Assembly (NCBI GenBank): GCA_018398815.1
Contig: CM031616.1
Coordinates: 23,633,444-23,697,443, forward strand
Direction of reading: 5' to 3'
DNA from: Conus ventricosus
Lineage: Eukaryota; Mollusca; Gastropoda; Neogastropoda; Conidae
Length of the DNA: 64,000 nucleotides
Under the pieces are notes generated by a model. The model was not told the origin of the DNA, searched no databases, and saw nothing but the letters and a program-made list of their open reading frames with translations. This document shows, in pieces, positions 1 through 13,870 of this stretch (positions within the stretch are counted from its first letter, which is position 1; the number at the start of each line of letters is the position of its first letter). A program made the position numbers and the translations under genes.

Positions 1-421
1 AAGAAAAATTCAACACCAAAAGTGATTCAAGCTTACAACCATGAGCTCTGCCAGGCAAACGTTCTGCCCATTTGATCCTGGGCCTCTTGGTCTAATGGCT
101 GCATGTTAATCTATAGGTTTCAGTGTGAATTTTGTATGGTTTTACTCTTCTTTGTTCTTAGTGGTGAGATTTTTCTTTTTTTTTTCCTTTTTTTTTTCTT
201 TTTTTTTTTGGAGGGGGGGGGGGGGAGTGGGAAGGAAGGATGGGAGGATTATTTGCATATCAGCTATACAGCATTTTTGTGTGCAAGTTGAACTGGTTGA
301 CTTTGGATATCTGAAATTGTCCCAGAAAGAAGATAATCCATAAATGGGAGAAAAATTTAGATTGGGAACTGTATTATTATGAACATTCATTGTAACACTT
401 TCAGATACACTCTCCTTTTAT

Positions 422-535
422 CTTAAACATCAGGTGCTTTATCATTTGCTCTTTGTTTCTTAAACAGCAGGTGCTTTATCATTTGCTCTTTTGTTTCTTA
501 AACAGCAGGTGCTTTACTGTTGGCATCAACATTTT
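422..535. repeat. Three copies of a ~38-bp tandem repeat
   Basis: The unit CTTAAACAGCAGGTGCTTTA followed by TCATTTGCTCTTTGTTT occurs at 422, about 459 and 497. It lies 80 bp upstream of the first visible DUF547 exon and carries an AACAGCAG each time, which resembles a splice acceptor. No coding potential is seen. Confidence 0.8.
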
Positions 536-610
536 GTGTTGACCCTGTTTAATGAATACTATACTGTTTGATGGCTGGAGTCGGTCAATGGAGCATTGTT
601 CCTTAACCAG

Positions 611-769
611 TGGCAGACATCTACAATGTTCTAACTATCCATGGGCTTGTGGAACAGTCCAAGCTCCCGGACTCTGTCCTCAAAGTTCAGCATTTCTTCA
701 AAACTGTGGCCTACAAGATCGGTGGCTTCACCTTCACCCCTGATGACATTGAACATGGCATACTCCGAG
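611..769 (+). CDS. DUF547 gene, exon with IYNVLTIHG and IEHGILRG motifs
   Basis: The open frame reads ADIYNVLTIHGLVEQ then an aromatic-rich stretch ending IEHGILRG, the most conserved block of the DUF547 domain. The 3' edge is a donor directly after CGA-G (GTGGGT at 770), leaving phase 1. The 5' edge is ambiguous: AG at 609-610 or at 615-616 could serve as acceptor. A long GT-rich intron follows at once. Confidence 0.85.
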
Positions 770-2920
770 GTGGGTGGTCTTTGGATCATTGTACATTAAT
801 AGTGTGTGTGTGTGTGTTTGCGTGTGTGTGCGCATGTGTGTGTGTTGGTTTAGAAGTAGATATTAAAGTGTATGTGGTTGTGCGTGTGTGTCTAGTTGGG
901 AAGTTTGGGTTCAGGTGTGAGTTAACATTGTAAACTTAAGTGATACAGGGAACTAGGGGTTGAAGTGTGTGTGTGTGTTTGTGATTGTCAGCATGTATGT
1001 GTGTGTTCGTGCATTAGATTATGAATGTATGTTGTCTAAGCTGAAAGCTTGCCATGTTACAAATGAACTTGTCTTCTTGTGAGTATAGTAGTGTGTTTGT
1101 AGATGCAGGGGTATGTATGTGTTTTCATGAGCATATATTTCACATGTCAAGTGTTGACCATTACCACAAAGCAAGTTCTTTCACAGATTTCTGTCCATTG
1201 AAACTTTCCCTTCTTTTTGCCTTTTCTAAAAGACAAAACCATTCAGACTGCACTAGAAAAAATGTTACAATGTTTCATTCAAACGTGTATCTGTTGAAGA
1301 GGAAAAAAAAAGATTATTTGTCAGTCTAATCAGAAAAGACCAGCGGAGCCTGGTAAGAAATATCTGTGGGATTTGTACTTCCTGCATTTTTTTCTCTGAC
1401 AAGATTTCATGTGAATAGGGGCTGTCTCATGACAGCTGGATATTTATTGCTCTCTGCGGGGTCCTGGGGCTGCAGTAAGACAAGCTTTTGTGTGCTTATG
1501 TCCAGGGAGCCGGAATAATTGATTGGCCAAGTTATGCCACTTGAAGAGGGTGGCGGGGCGGAGAGCAGGCATGCGAGGTTAGGTTAGACAGGTGAAAGAG
1601 ATGTTCGGTGCAAGAGAACTCTAAGAAACACCGACTGGCTGCTACCTTATAGCTGCTTTGGATACATTCACTTCTAAATTCAGGCGATGAATGGATCAAG
1701 TTGCATGTCTCTCGTGAGCAGTTAGTCCTCCGGTGGTTCCTGGCAGAGCTGAGGGTGGCGCTGTCTTGGACGGAAGCCATGAACAACTTCCATGGCATTT
1801 CCTGTTCTGTGACTAATATAGATCTCTGTCTCTGTGTTTTTCTCTCTTTTTGTTGTTGTTGTTGTTTTTTTAATGTGTAAACATGCATGTGCCCAAGACT
1901 GCTTGTCAAGTGTGTCTTTTTATTCTTCTGTCTGGGTGTGGAGTGTGTGTGTGAGGTGTTCATGTTGGAGGTATGTCTGTGGGATGTATGACGTGTGTAG
2001 TTTGTAGTGTGTGATGTTTCTGGTGTTTGTGGGATGTATGATGGTTGTATCTGTGATGTTTCTGTGTGGCCCGCGTGTTTGTGTGTATGTATGAAGGAGG
2101 GGTAGAGAGTTGGAGACACACAGATAGAGAAAGAGTACAAATTGGACCTTAAAACCCCTCATGTGGACATGGGACTGGAAAGAGGGGGGGGGGGGGGGAG
2201 GAAGTGATGGAACCTGGGCAGAATGGCATGATATTTTTTTTAACCATTTATAACATACGTGAAGAAACCAAGACAAAGATCTCTCTTGCAAGGTGAAACT
2301 TTGCATATTTCTGAAGGTTAAAAGCTCACAGTTTCTGTCTTGTTTTGTCATGAATTGAAATTTGATAACAGTGAAACCCCAGTAAAAGAACTGAAGTCTC
2401 AGACATGTGTATTGATATTACGCAGATGGACAAATCTCTAGGCAGCAGATGAATTAAAGAACAAAGTAACACGTCAAGTGCATCTGTTTTCTCTCTCCAG
2501 TTCTTTGGAAGATAACCATGCCCCAATTAGAGGGTATGAGTATCTTTATCTTCTTGTTTGTTTATTACTAAAGATGATGGTGAGAAGAAAGGAGATAGTA
2601 AACAGGAAAGGTACTCTGGTTCCCATGGTAAAACAGTTACTTGTCTGTCTTGAATTAATATTGATTTAAGATCGTTCATTTCTTCTGTTGTGGTTGCTGT
2701 GTTAGTATTATGGTACAAAACGTAGGCTTAGAATTTCCTGTCTAGAGGAATATTATCATATTGGGGGTTTTCTGTGTGTATAATTTTGCATAATGAGGTG
2801 ACGGCCCAGATTATGGCCCTCTGCGGGTCCGCTGAGATATAGGCGAAATTCTCTCTCTCTCTCTCTCTCTCTCTTCTCTTCTCTCTCTTCTTCTCTCTCT
2901 CCCCTCTCTCCTCTCTCCTC

Positions 2921-2951
<31 letters not shown>

Positions 2952-4184
2952 TGGGTCTGCATGATGATGGCTTAAGGGTTATTGCAGGATCATAAGTTTG
3001 GAGTAGTGGGCGTGTAACTGTTCTCATCTTGGAGCTAAAGCAACCACCTTGTGTATACTTCGGCTTGTATCTCCCAGTGTGGCTAAAGATTTCCTAGAAA
3101 AAAGGGAGCTGAGGAATTGAAGGCACTATCCTGAATTTGTAGATTGGCAGCACCAGTTACATTAAGCATAGCTGCATTGTTTTTTGTTTGTCTGGTTTTT
3201 GCTGTTTGAATTTTTTTTTAATTCAAATAATTGGAAAAGTACAAGTACGCAGAAAGAGGACAGTGCGCAAAGAGTTTTATCTGCATAGTGACATGTTAAT
3301 CTCAGAGTATCACAAGTATGAATGGCTGTAGCTGCTGTAAATTTAGAAATGAAAATGAACGAACATAGTGGTTGTGTGTATCGCAGCCAGTGCCATAAAC
3401 ATAATGACTTGTACATAGCTGCATTGTCATCATGATATGAAAATCACCCCCTGAAAAAGCAACAACATCACCTTGACGAACTTTTTCTAAACAATTATTT
3501 TGTTGAAAGAAGGAAGACCCAGCTTATGTGATAACTGTTATGGAGTGATATTGATAACAGTCTGCGCGTACAAAACTTTCCAGTCAGCTCAAGAGGTTTG
3601 CTGCAGTCAACTGGTGGTGAAGTCGCTTATTATTAGACATGACGAACAGACTGCATAAGAAAAGTCTGGCTGTTGAAAGATGTATTGATGCCTATGGATA
3701 CTGGGGGGATTATGTAAGGTCTGTGACATCACAGGCTATCTGCAAAAGTCAGCCCCAAGGTCGTTGCATCCAACTCGATATTGTTGTTTGTCGAAGCTGG
3801 GTGATGGAGGGAGATACAAGTTCTGTGACATCACAGGCTATCTGCCAAAGCCAGCCGCAAGGTCACAACATCCAGCTCGATATTGTTGTTTGGGGAAGCT
3901 AGGGTGTTGGAGGGAGATACAGTTTCAAGCAGAAATGACAGGTTCAAGGGTAATATTTTATGACGAGGTTTGTTTGTGCACTGTGTATCTGATACACAGT
4001 GTCACTTTTGTCATGATTTAGGTGCGAGATATAAGCTGGGTACAGGCCGTTCAGATAGAACTGCTGGTGGTCAGAATGAAGTGAAGATTCGATCTGTTGG
4101 TAACTGTGGCTGTCTTTGTATTTTGCAAAGTAGCTTTGTTTTACCTTTGTGCAAGCATGCGCATACACACATGCATGGGTGCAT

Positions 4185-4252
<68 letters not shown>

Positions 4253-4303
4253 TCGAACACACACACAAACACACACATACACACACACTCGCACACACAA
4301 TCA

Positions 4304-4376
<73 letters not shown>

Positions 4377-4385
4377 AATCAATCG

Positions 4386-4451
<66 letters not shown>

Positions 4452-4876
4452 ACACACACACACATACACAATCACAAGCCACACACATAAACTAGGAACA
4501 AATGTGCGCTCAGGTCTTTAAAGTGCTATGTATTTGGGCGAGTGAGTGCTGACAAGTGTATATACATGGATGCCTGTGTTCATGGGTCTGCAGTTGAGTG
4601 CCCCACAATAGTTTTGCTACACAGCTGGTTTCCAGATGCCTGCAGCTTGGGGATAGCTGACAAAGGGTTAATTTATCACTGGCTGATTTTTTTTTTGTTG
4701 AAAAAAATATTGACAAGTGTAACAGTGATACAAACACACAGAAAGGTTTATAAGACAAATAAATGCTGCATAATGAACAGCTGGTGTCTGATGTGAATGG
4801 TCTGTACAGAATTCACTATCTAGTTACCAGATTGGACACCAAAAGAAAAACAAACAAACCAAAAACAACTAAAAAA

Positions 4877-4912
<36 letters not shown>

Positions 4913-4966
4913 CACTTAATGTGGAAAGACGTTGAATTGAAGACAACAATAACACACACACCCACA

Positions 4967-5020
<54 letters not shown>

Positions 5021-5291
5021 GTTTGTCACTATAAGTGGGAAGACGTTAAATAGAAAACAACAACACACACACACACACAACTGGCTTGTTATAAACTGTA
5101 CAAGAAAAAACAAAGCGAAGATTTTCCTTGACTGAAGACAGGATGAATAGGTCACTAAAGCTGAAAGACAATCAATGAATGTAAAGAAGAATAAAACAAA
5201 TTTTTTTAAAAAAGGCACACAAAGAGTGTGACAGAAAAGGGAAAATAACACAGAGTGCCAGAACATGAGAATATGGAATCTACAGACAGAG

Positions 5292-5327
<36 letters not shown>

Positions 5328-6541
5328 ATGGAGACTTCCTGCCACTCATTCTTTCTCTACCCCATCTTTGTCTCAGAATCCCACCCTGTCTAAACATACC
5401 TCCAGTTACCCCAATCCCTCCCTGCTCTCCAGCCCCAAACACCTGCCATACCCCCTCCAGCCCACCTCCCCACCCTACTTCCGTCAGTGTGTACATGAAT
5501 ATGTATGTGTTCATGAACGCATGTGTGTGCATGATAATATCATTACCAGTATGACAAGAATATGATTTATTTGTAAGCACAAATTTGTTGTATACATTTT
5601 GGAGAGTAATGATACATTTCTTTCTTTCTGTGTACGCAGGCTGATGCTCCTGTGGACACTGCCTGTATAGATAGGCAGTGGAGTTTTGGTGTGTATGACC
5701 GTTTTTTATCCCGCCATTAAGGCAGCCATTACCCATCTTGGGGGAAGTAATGATAAATGAGTTCACAGCATTATATAATGCGTTATGTAGGAGCTTTAAG
5801 TTTAAAGAAAGAACAAGTTCAAGCACCTGATTTCGTGTTGCCCCCCTACCTTCTACCCCCCCCCCCCTCCCTCCATCCCCACTCCATCACCCTTTACTTA
5901 ACCCATGCACTGAAGCAGGTTGTAATCCTTCACCTGACAAGGACGCTGGTCCTTAACAGTCCAGGGGTTAATCTGCTCTGCCACATTCATGATTGAGTAA
6001 CCTGTCATTCCACCAGGAAAGCGTTTTTTGTTGTGGTCTGTATGAAATTGATCTGGCTGAATTATTCAGTGCTACTGAAGAGCAGTGACGGCAAAAGAGA
6101 GGTGATCGTTCATGCAGGAACCTATCAGTGATGTTTCAGAGGCTTACACAAGCTTGCTGCCAGGGATCTTTGGTGCTTCAATAAATTATGAGGTTCTTGT
6201 GATGAAATCCGCCCCATTAAGATTGGCAGACAATGCCAATATTTTGGTGCACAACCTTTGCGTGTTTAATGGATTTGTGTGAGACCAAAATTTTTTTTTT
6301 TTTTTAAACTTTTTTTCTGTCCATGTTTCTATGTACAAGAAGCACAAAGTGATATTGTCGTATGAAAGTAAACTGATAAAGAATAGTCACACTTTTAAAG
6401 GCAGCTGAACAAGAAAAAGAGAAGTCAAAACCAAAGCCAAGACAGACAAAAAGAAAACTCAAGAAAAACCAAAGAAACACACATAAAATAAACCCGAGAG
6501 ACATTTGCGTTATGAATGTTATATTAACAGCATACCCCCCT

Positions 6542-6575
<34 letters not shown>

Positions 6576-7233
6576 CCCCCCCCCCCCCCCCCCCCCCCTC
6601 CCTTATTGCTTCATTGCTGTAGAGCCATTCAAGTTTCGACATATTTCATGATGTAGTGATTCCTGATACAATGATTATATCAAATTTCCTGTACCATATG
6701 ACCTTAGTATGTATTCACACAACGAAGAGGATCCAATCAATCTTTGTCATGTTTATGATGCTATTAGGTTACAGAGAGAAAAGCGCTTTTATTGCGTTTT
6801 GTAGTGCTTTTTTTTTTTTTTTTTAAGCTTCTAGTTAAGGGTTTTCAGGCGTGCCAGTGGGATTAGATGCACACTCAAGGAAATTATAAATAAATGCGCT
6901 CTATATTCTGTTTGCAAATATATCGTTTAGTGTTTTTCTCATGAATTGACGATGGAATTTCTTCATTCACAATTGTCTCATTCACATTACACTACAATAA
7001 GACAACGTAAACTTTTGCTAAACATAAGTGGTCATTGTTTTAAAACTATCTTTCAAGTGTCAATTTGTTTATCATACGCCAGGCTCGACACACAAGCACA
7101 CACAATCACACACACACACACACACAACACACACAGCACACTACAGCACACACGCAGGCATGCACGTGCACGCCACACACATAACACACAAACACAACGC
7201 GGGACACCAGCACACTCACAACATCAAAACTAT

Positions 7234-7264
<31 letters not shown>

Positions 7265-7936
7265 CCACACCCCCACCACCCCACATTCCACATGTGGCTC
7301 ACACACCCACACACCACCCACCACACCCACACACCACAATTCTACATACAACACATCATTTCACATAGTTTCTGACAACACCACGATCACACACACACAC
7401 AACTATCACTTACAATACACCTTACTATTCACATTTGGTCACACAACAATACACCAATGTGGCTTGCTGCGCCGCTGCTACATGCTCTCACTAGGTACAC
7501 ACACACACACCACTTACACTACACTCACTCATTTTCATTCCATTTTAAATTCATCATTCAGTTTTTCACTCATTTGAAGTTCTTTTCTGTCGCATCTTAC
7601 AATAGCAAATCATTCTCGAATTCTTAACACAACACTTACACTTTCTCCATACACTACACACACATATTCACACAAGTGGCTTCCACACTTCACACACACG
7701 AGATAAGAATAATTGCTTAAAGCCCAGTCCTACGCAAATGGTCTGTAAAAAAATCAGTGCTGCACACGACACATTCAACACACCACACACCACACACACA
7801 CAACACACACACATTCACACATGGACCGCACACACATCACCCACCCATGCACGCAGGCATATCACTAATATTAATTCCAGTTCACTCCTTCATTTGTACA
7901 TTCACTTTTCTACACTCTTTGTATTGCACACACATT

Positions 7937-7989
<53 letters not shown>

Positions 7990-8607
7990 CACACGCACGC
8001 ACGCATGCATACATTATCACTATATTCATTCATTCACTCATTCATTTGTACATTCTTTGTATCGCTCTTCATATTGCAAATCATTCTTGCAGAAGTTTTG
8101 AATGGACAGACTACATTGCAAATTTTGCAGATGTGTGGTAACAATGGGTAATCTTTGTATTTTGCACGCTTTGGAGGGAGTGGGGATGGGCTTGAGGTTG
8201 GTGAGGATTAAGTGGGCTGGAGGATATTGTGTGCGTGTGTGTGTGTATGTGCGTGCGTGCGTGCTTGTGTTTGTGTGTGTTGTGTGTGTAGATCTTGATT
8301 AAAAGTGCACATGTGTAATAAACAGAATAGAGTGATAATGTCAGCACAGCAAACACTTGTACATAGATAAACCCTGGTGCCCTGTACCAGAAGTAGAAAC
8401 ATTAAAATCAGCAATAAGATTTCCATGTTTTAAAGAATACACAGAAATTGCATGGTGAGTGCAAAACATGGGGAAAAGGAAAGTGAACAAGAATAGGATG
8501 GAGGCCCCATTGTCATTAATTAAAAAAAAAAAAAGATAAAGGAAAACAGGGAAAGAAAAATTGGGAAGAAAAAAATGTGGGAGAAAAATTCAAGTTGGAG
8601 GACTCCC

Positions 8608-8638
<31 letters not shown>

Positions 8639-11226
8639 AAAGAAAAAGAAAAAACGCACACACACACACAAAAACGACTTTCACTACACACAAAATCACT
8701 CCGCACACTCCACACTCCCACACACAAAACCCAACACACACACGCCAACCACACACCGCACACACAACACACACACACACACACACCCACACCACACACA
8801 CCACACACACACAAAAGTTTTCACTGGGGCATGAAAAAGAAAGCAATGAAGAAACGGCCCTCGGGGATGTCCGCACAGGGATGCCTGGGGACAAAATCCG
8901 TCTCCCCCTTTTTTGTCTTTCTTTAATTTCCTCTCCCCTTTCTCTCTCTGCATCTCACGTAGTATGTTTGATTCTTCCTCCCTCTCCCCTTGTGATCATG
9001 TTTTTTTCACTATGTGTACAGTGTCGGGCTTCTTTTTTTTTTTTTTCCATCCATTCTCTGACGACAGTATGTGGCGTGTGAGCGGCATGTTCTAGCACGC
9101 TTGTTTATTTTAAGCCTCTTTTCCCTGCCATCTCTTCTTTTTCCCCACCCCTCAATCTGTCTTCGTTTATCCGTGTTTCCCCCTTTACTTTAAACCCACC
9201 AACATCTTGCAGGGTGTGGTGTGTGGGTGTTGGGTATTACTGGGGAAAAAGTTTTTTAAGCCCCGCATTCCCAGTTCTCTTTGTAACAGGTCTCGTAAAG
9301 TTTATCTTTTAAAACAAAGGGAGTGGGTTTTGGTGGAAGCGAGGGGGGGGGGGGGGGGGGGGGGGGCTGCTAGGGGCCCGGGAGGGAGTGAAAGGCTAAA
9401 AAAATGAGCACTTCTGTAAAATGTAACTCCCCGTGAGGTGGCTGCCCAGGGGCAAGAACAGTATTGACACACCTGTGAGAGGGTTTCCCCATCAAGAACA
9501 GTATTGAACCCCTGGGAAGTGGTTCCCCAGAAAGGGAAGTTTAAACCAACCTGTGAATGGTTCCCCAGTCAAGAACTATCAACCACCTGGGGTGGTTGCC
9601 AGTCAAGAACATTTTGAACCCTGTGAGAGTGGTTGCCCATTCAAAGCAGTATCTGAAACCTGTGGAGGGGTTGCCATGGCAAAACGGGTATCAGACCACT
9701 TGAGGGGGTTTGGGATTGAAAGAGCATATCAGCCCCCCGTGAGATGGTTGCCTTGAGGAACACCCACTAAAACGTAAACCCAGGAACCCACAAACCCTTT
9801 TTAAACCCGGGGAAAAAGGAAAGGTTGGGGGAAAAAAGGGAAAAAAAAAGGGTATAAAAAAGCAAAGTATTGTTATACCATAAAGATCAAAATCCCCGAA
9901 ATTCCCACAGGCGTCGAATTTTTGGGTTTTTTTTTACATGTGTCAGATGGCTGAATAATTCAGCCCCCTCCCCGGGGCGATACAGGGGAGTGGTTTGGTC
10001 ACTGGGGCCGAGCCCGGGGTTGGGTTGCAAGATTCGAATGGCCCCCTGTTTTCTGCAGAATTACCAAGTTGTGACCTAATGGACCCACACTGTTATTACT
10101 TTGTTGGTAAGAATTTGTAGGGGGAGAAGTGTGGGAGGTGAAGGGGGAAGGTGGTTGGGAAGCATTTACCTGGTGTGTGTGTGTGTGTGTGGTGTGTTTG
10201 TGTTGTTTTTTTTGTGGGTTTTGGTGTGTGTATACTGAACAGTTTTCCACCAAACTTTGTTTTGGTTCACACTCGTCAACATCTTTCTTGTGAGGGGGGG
10301 TTAAAGGGTGGCATAAAAGGGGAAGGGGAAACCAGAGAGAGGGTTTGGGGGAAAAAACGTCAAAAAGAAAAAAAAGCCCGTTTTTCTAGACCCCGCTATG
10401 TATGCATGGATTTTAACTTTAAACTGCATTGGTTCAGTGGGCTTTTTCATTCGGGTTTCCCACCCAAAGGAAAAATTCTCGCTCTTTCTCATCAAACAGA
10501 GGAATTATCAAACAAATTTTATGTTTGGATTGACAGTTTATCATTGTTATCTGTTTTCCCGGAAACAAGAGTCATCCTGCATCCGTCAAACCCCAGTTAG
10601 ACAGTAAGGACCCGCGAGTGAAACTTGCCATGAAATCCTGTGATCCACGGTTGCACTTCGCTCTTGTCTGCGGGGCAAAGGTGAGAGGTTGAGATGTGTC
10701 AAAACTTTTTTTTTTTCTGTTTTCTAGTGGTTTTGTTTGTTCATTATGGTTCATGTTTTATTTGTTCTTTTTCTTCTCATTTCTTTGATCTTTGAATAGG
10801 TTACACGGTAGGAGAGTTATGATACATGTGTGTGTGTGTCTTAAGTGCATATGAAAGCATACATTCATATATGCATGTGTAGCTTGGAAAAAAGTCCTCT
10901 TTTCAGTTGATTTCCTATTTACAGCTCATTTCCTTTCTTCTTTTTTTTTTTTTCTTTTTTTTTTCCCTTTCGCTGCTTGAAATCTTGGGAATGCCAACTC
11001 TACTCCCTGATTTTTTTTTAACCAAGAATATAAAATCTACATGAAAACTTATTGAAAATGTACCTGAAAGCAGAAAATATGTTGATTTGTGATATGAAGC
11101 AGGTGCACTGCCCCTTTTCCATTCCCCACCTACTATTGCTTATTCCACAAATTCACTCTCAGTTTAATCTTTTTCTCTTTCTTTTTTCCTCGGACAGTTT
11201 GCATGCCTGTACCGAAGCTATAATGT

Positions 11227-11268
<42 letters not shown>

Positions 11269-13588
11269 TGTGTTGTGTGTGTGTTTTGGGGGGATATGTA
11301 TCCATATGTGCATGTACATCTTGAAAAAGGTTCATCAGTGAGGGATAAGATAAGATAATGTTGCTTATAGCCCAGCCGACCGCAAAGGGCCACATCAGGG
11401 CTGTATCAGTGAGGGAGCTATGAAGCATGTCTACATTTGTGTGTGTGTGAGTGTGTGTGTGTGTGTGTGTGTGTTGTGTGTGTGTGTGGGTGAATACATA
11501 TGCGAATGCACTTACAATTACACAAAATGGCACAATACATGGAGTGTTCGCCTGATTGAAAAAAAGAAGAAAAAAGCAGTTATAAAATCAATACAGTCCA
11601 CAAACAGTAGATCAGTCACAACAAGAACAGAGAACGGGGTTGTTGATTCTGAGGCGTTACTTTTTCAAGCTGTGATGATCCATCTAGTAAAGCCGATCAT
11701 TCCAGCAAGTTAACCATTTTGAATCCTGAGGGAGCACAGTGTTGGGATCAGACTGAATCCAAATGAGAAGGAGTTGAGACGTCATCAGGTGTGAGACCTC
11801 ATCAGGTGTGCTGAGACGTCATCAGGTGTGAGACGTCATCAGGTGTGAGACCCCATCAGGTGTGTGTGAGAGAAATAATGTTGCCAATAGCCCAGCGGAC
11901 CATGAAGGGCCATGTCAGGGCTGTTAATGCATTGAAGTCAACTCTCAACATCAGGTGTGTGAGCGGCAAGTTAAAACTTAGACTTTCAGATCAAGTACCA
12001 AGAGCTTCCAGCAGACTATACACAGGACTCGGATTTGAATACAGATATAATTTTGGTGGTGGTGGGGGGGGTGGGGTGGGGTTGGGGGGGGGGGGGGGGT
12101 GCTGTCAGCGCTTAGTACAATGACAGTTCTTGGAAATACTCACAATTTTCCACATGGATACAAGGTGTTGTCTATGTGGAAAATATTGATGTTTGACCAG
12201 ATAATGTTTTTTGCCCAATTGTCAATATCTTTTTAAATACTCAAGATAATTCTAGAACAGAAGGTATCTGAGTGTTGTGATAATAAACTGGACACTATTT
12301 TGATGGATTGGCTTCCTTATCAGGACTGGTAAATGGGCTTCATGGAACTTGGACTAAATGAGGTTATACTATTATAGTCTGTGATTAATAACTTAGTTAA
12401 CACTATACCATCTAAGACTTAGGCTATCCACTTGTTTATTCACTCACTGTGGTCTGACTTATTGCTTAACTTCCTGTTTGACTGTTATGTTTTGGTTACT
12501 CTGTTTGGGCAGCATCCCTTTCTTTTTCCCCTCGGTTGTTCACTTTTCCTCTCTTTCCTCTCTCTCGCTTCTTTTCTCCTCCTCTACCTTTTGGTCTTAC
12601 TTCTAACAACACTTTTGTTTCATGCATGTGATGTAGTTTTGGTTGTATTGTTTGTTTTTTGTGCATGGGTTTGTATGTACAGAAATATGACAGTTGTTCT
12701 TTTGAGTGAATGTGAATCATAATGGTGTAACCTGCTTTTTTCTTCAAGAAAAGAACCTTCATAGAAGGTGGGAAAAAAAAAGAAAAAAAAAGATTAAAAG
12801 TATTTCCAAACCTCAAAAAAAAAAAAAAAAAAAAAGTCTTTTGCCGTCTTTTCATCTAATGTTCTCTTGGTTGTTTTTTTTTTGTTTGTTTTTAGCTGAT
12901 TTCCTCATTTGTTTTATTGCTGGAAGTCTTTGGAATTCAACCCCTACTCCTGATGTTTTTTACACAGATGGTATGGAATCGGAATGAAATCTTGTAAATA
13001 GATTTCAAAGCAGCAAATCTGTCACTTTGTGATGTGAAACGGCATTCTAGGGTCACTACCTGTTGTTTTTTCAACGCTTTCCATTGCACCTTTCACTCCT
13101 TCCCACTATATTTGGAGGGAAAAAAAATCCTTTTTTTCTTATATTGTGGAAGTTGGCATGCCTGTCTTGTGATCTGGAGGATGTGGGTTCAGTGCCACTT
13201 GAAATGCCCTGGTTTGAGATTTCTCAGCAGAGTCAACATCTGTGCAGAGCGTTCAAAGTTCTCCAGAAGAGAGTTTGAGATTTCTTAGCAGAGTCAACAT
13301 CTGTGCAGAGCGTTCAAAGTTCTCCAGAAGAGAGTTTGAGATTTCTCAGCAGAGTCAACATCTGTGCAGAGCGTTCAAAGTTCTCCAGAAGAGAGTTTAA
13401 GTCTGATAAAACGAGGTCCCTGTATGTGAAAGGATGCATAAGAAACAAAATCTTAAACACATACTAAATTGATTCTGTCCTTCATAGAAGAGTAGGTCAT
13501 CTTGTGCCAGAGGGATGGATTAAGGCATGCATGCGCACGCACACACACACAACCACACACACACACACATACACACACGCACACATGT

Positions 13589-13652
<64 letters not shown>

Positions 13653-13716
13653 ATGCATACATGTACACAAATGCACAATCACACACACACACCTACTCAC
13701 GCATGCATGCACACAC

Positions 13717-13762
<46 letters not shown>

Positions 13763-13827
13763 ATCTCACACAGACACAATCTCACACAGACACACACAGA
13801 GACACACAGACACACACACAGACACAC

Positions 13828-13870
<43 letters not shown>

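Noticed and set aside
2728..3027. Arg/Glu-rich protein on the minus strand
   Set aside because: Translation of a CT microsatellite.
4097..4521. Long Thr-His and Val-Cys reading frames over AC arrays (also at 7028-7368, 13502-13906, 16038-16232)
   Set aside because: Dinucleotide repeats without stops give open frames on both strands; there is no conserved protein or splice context.
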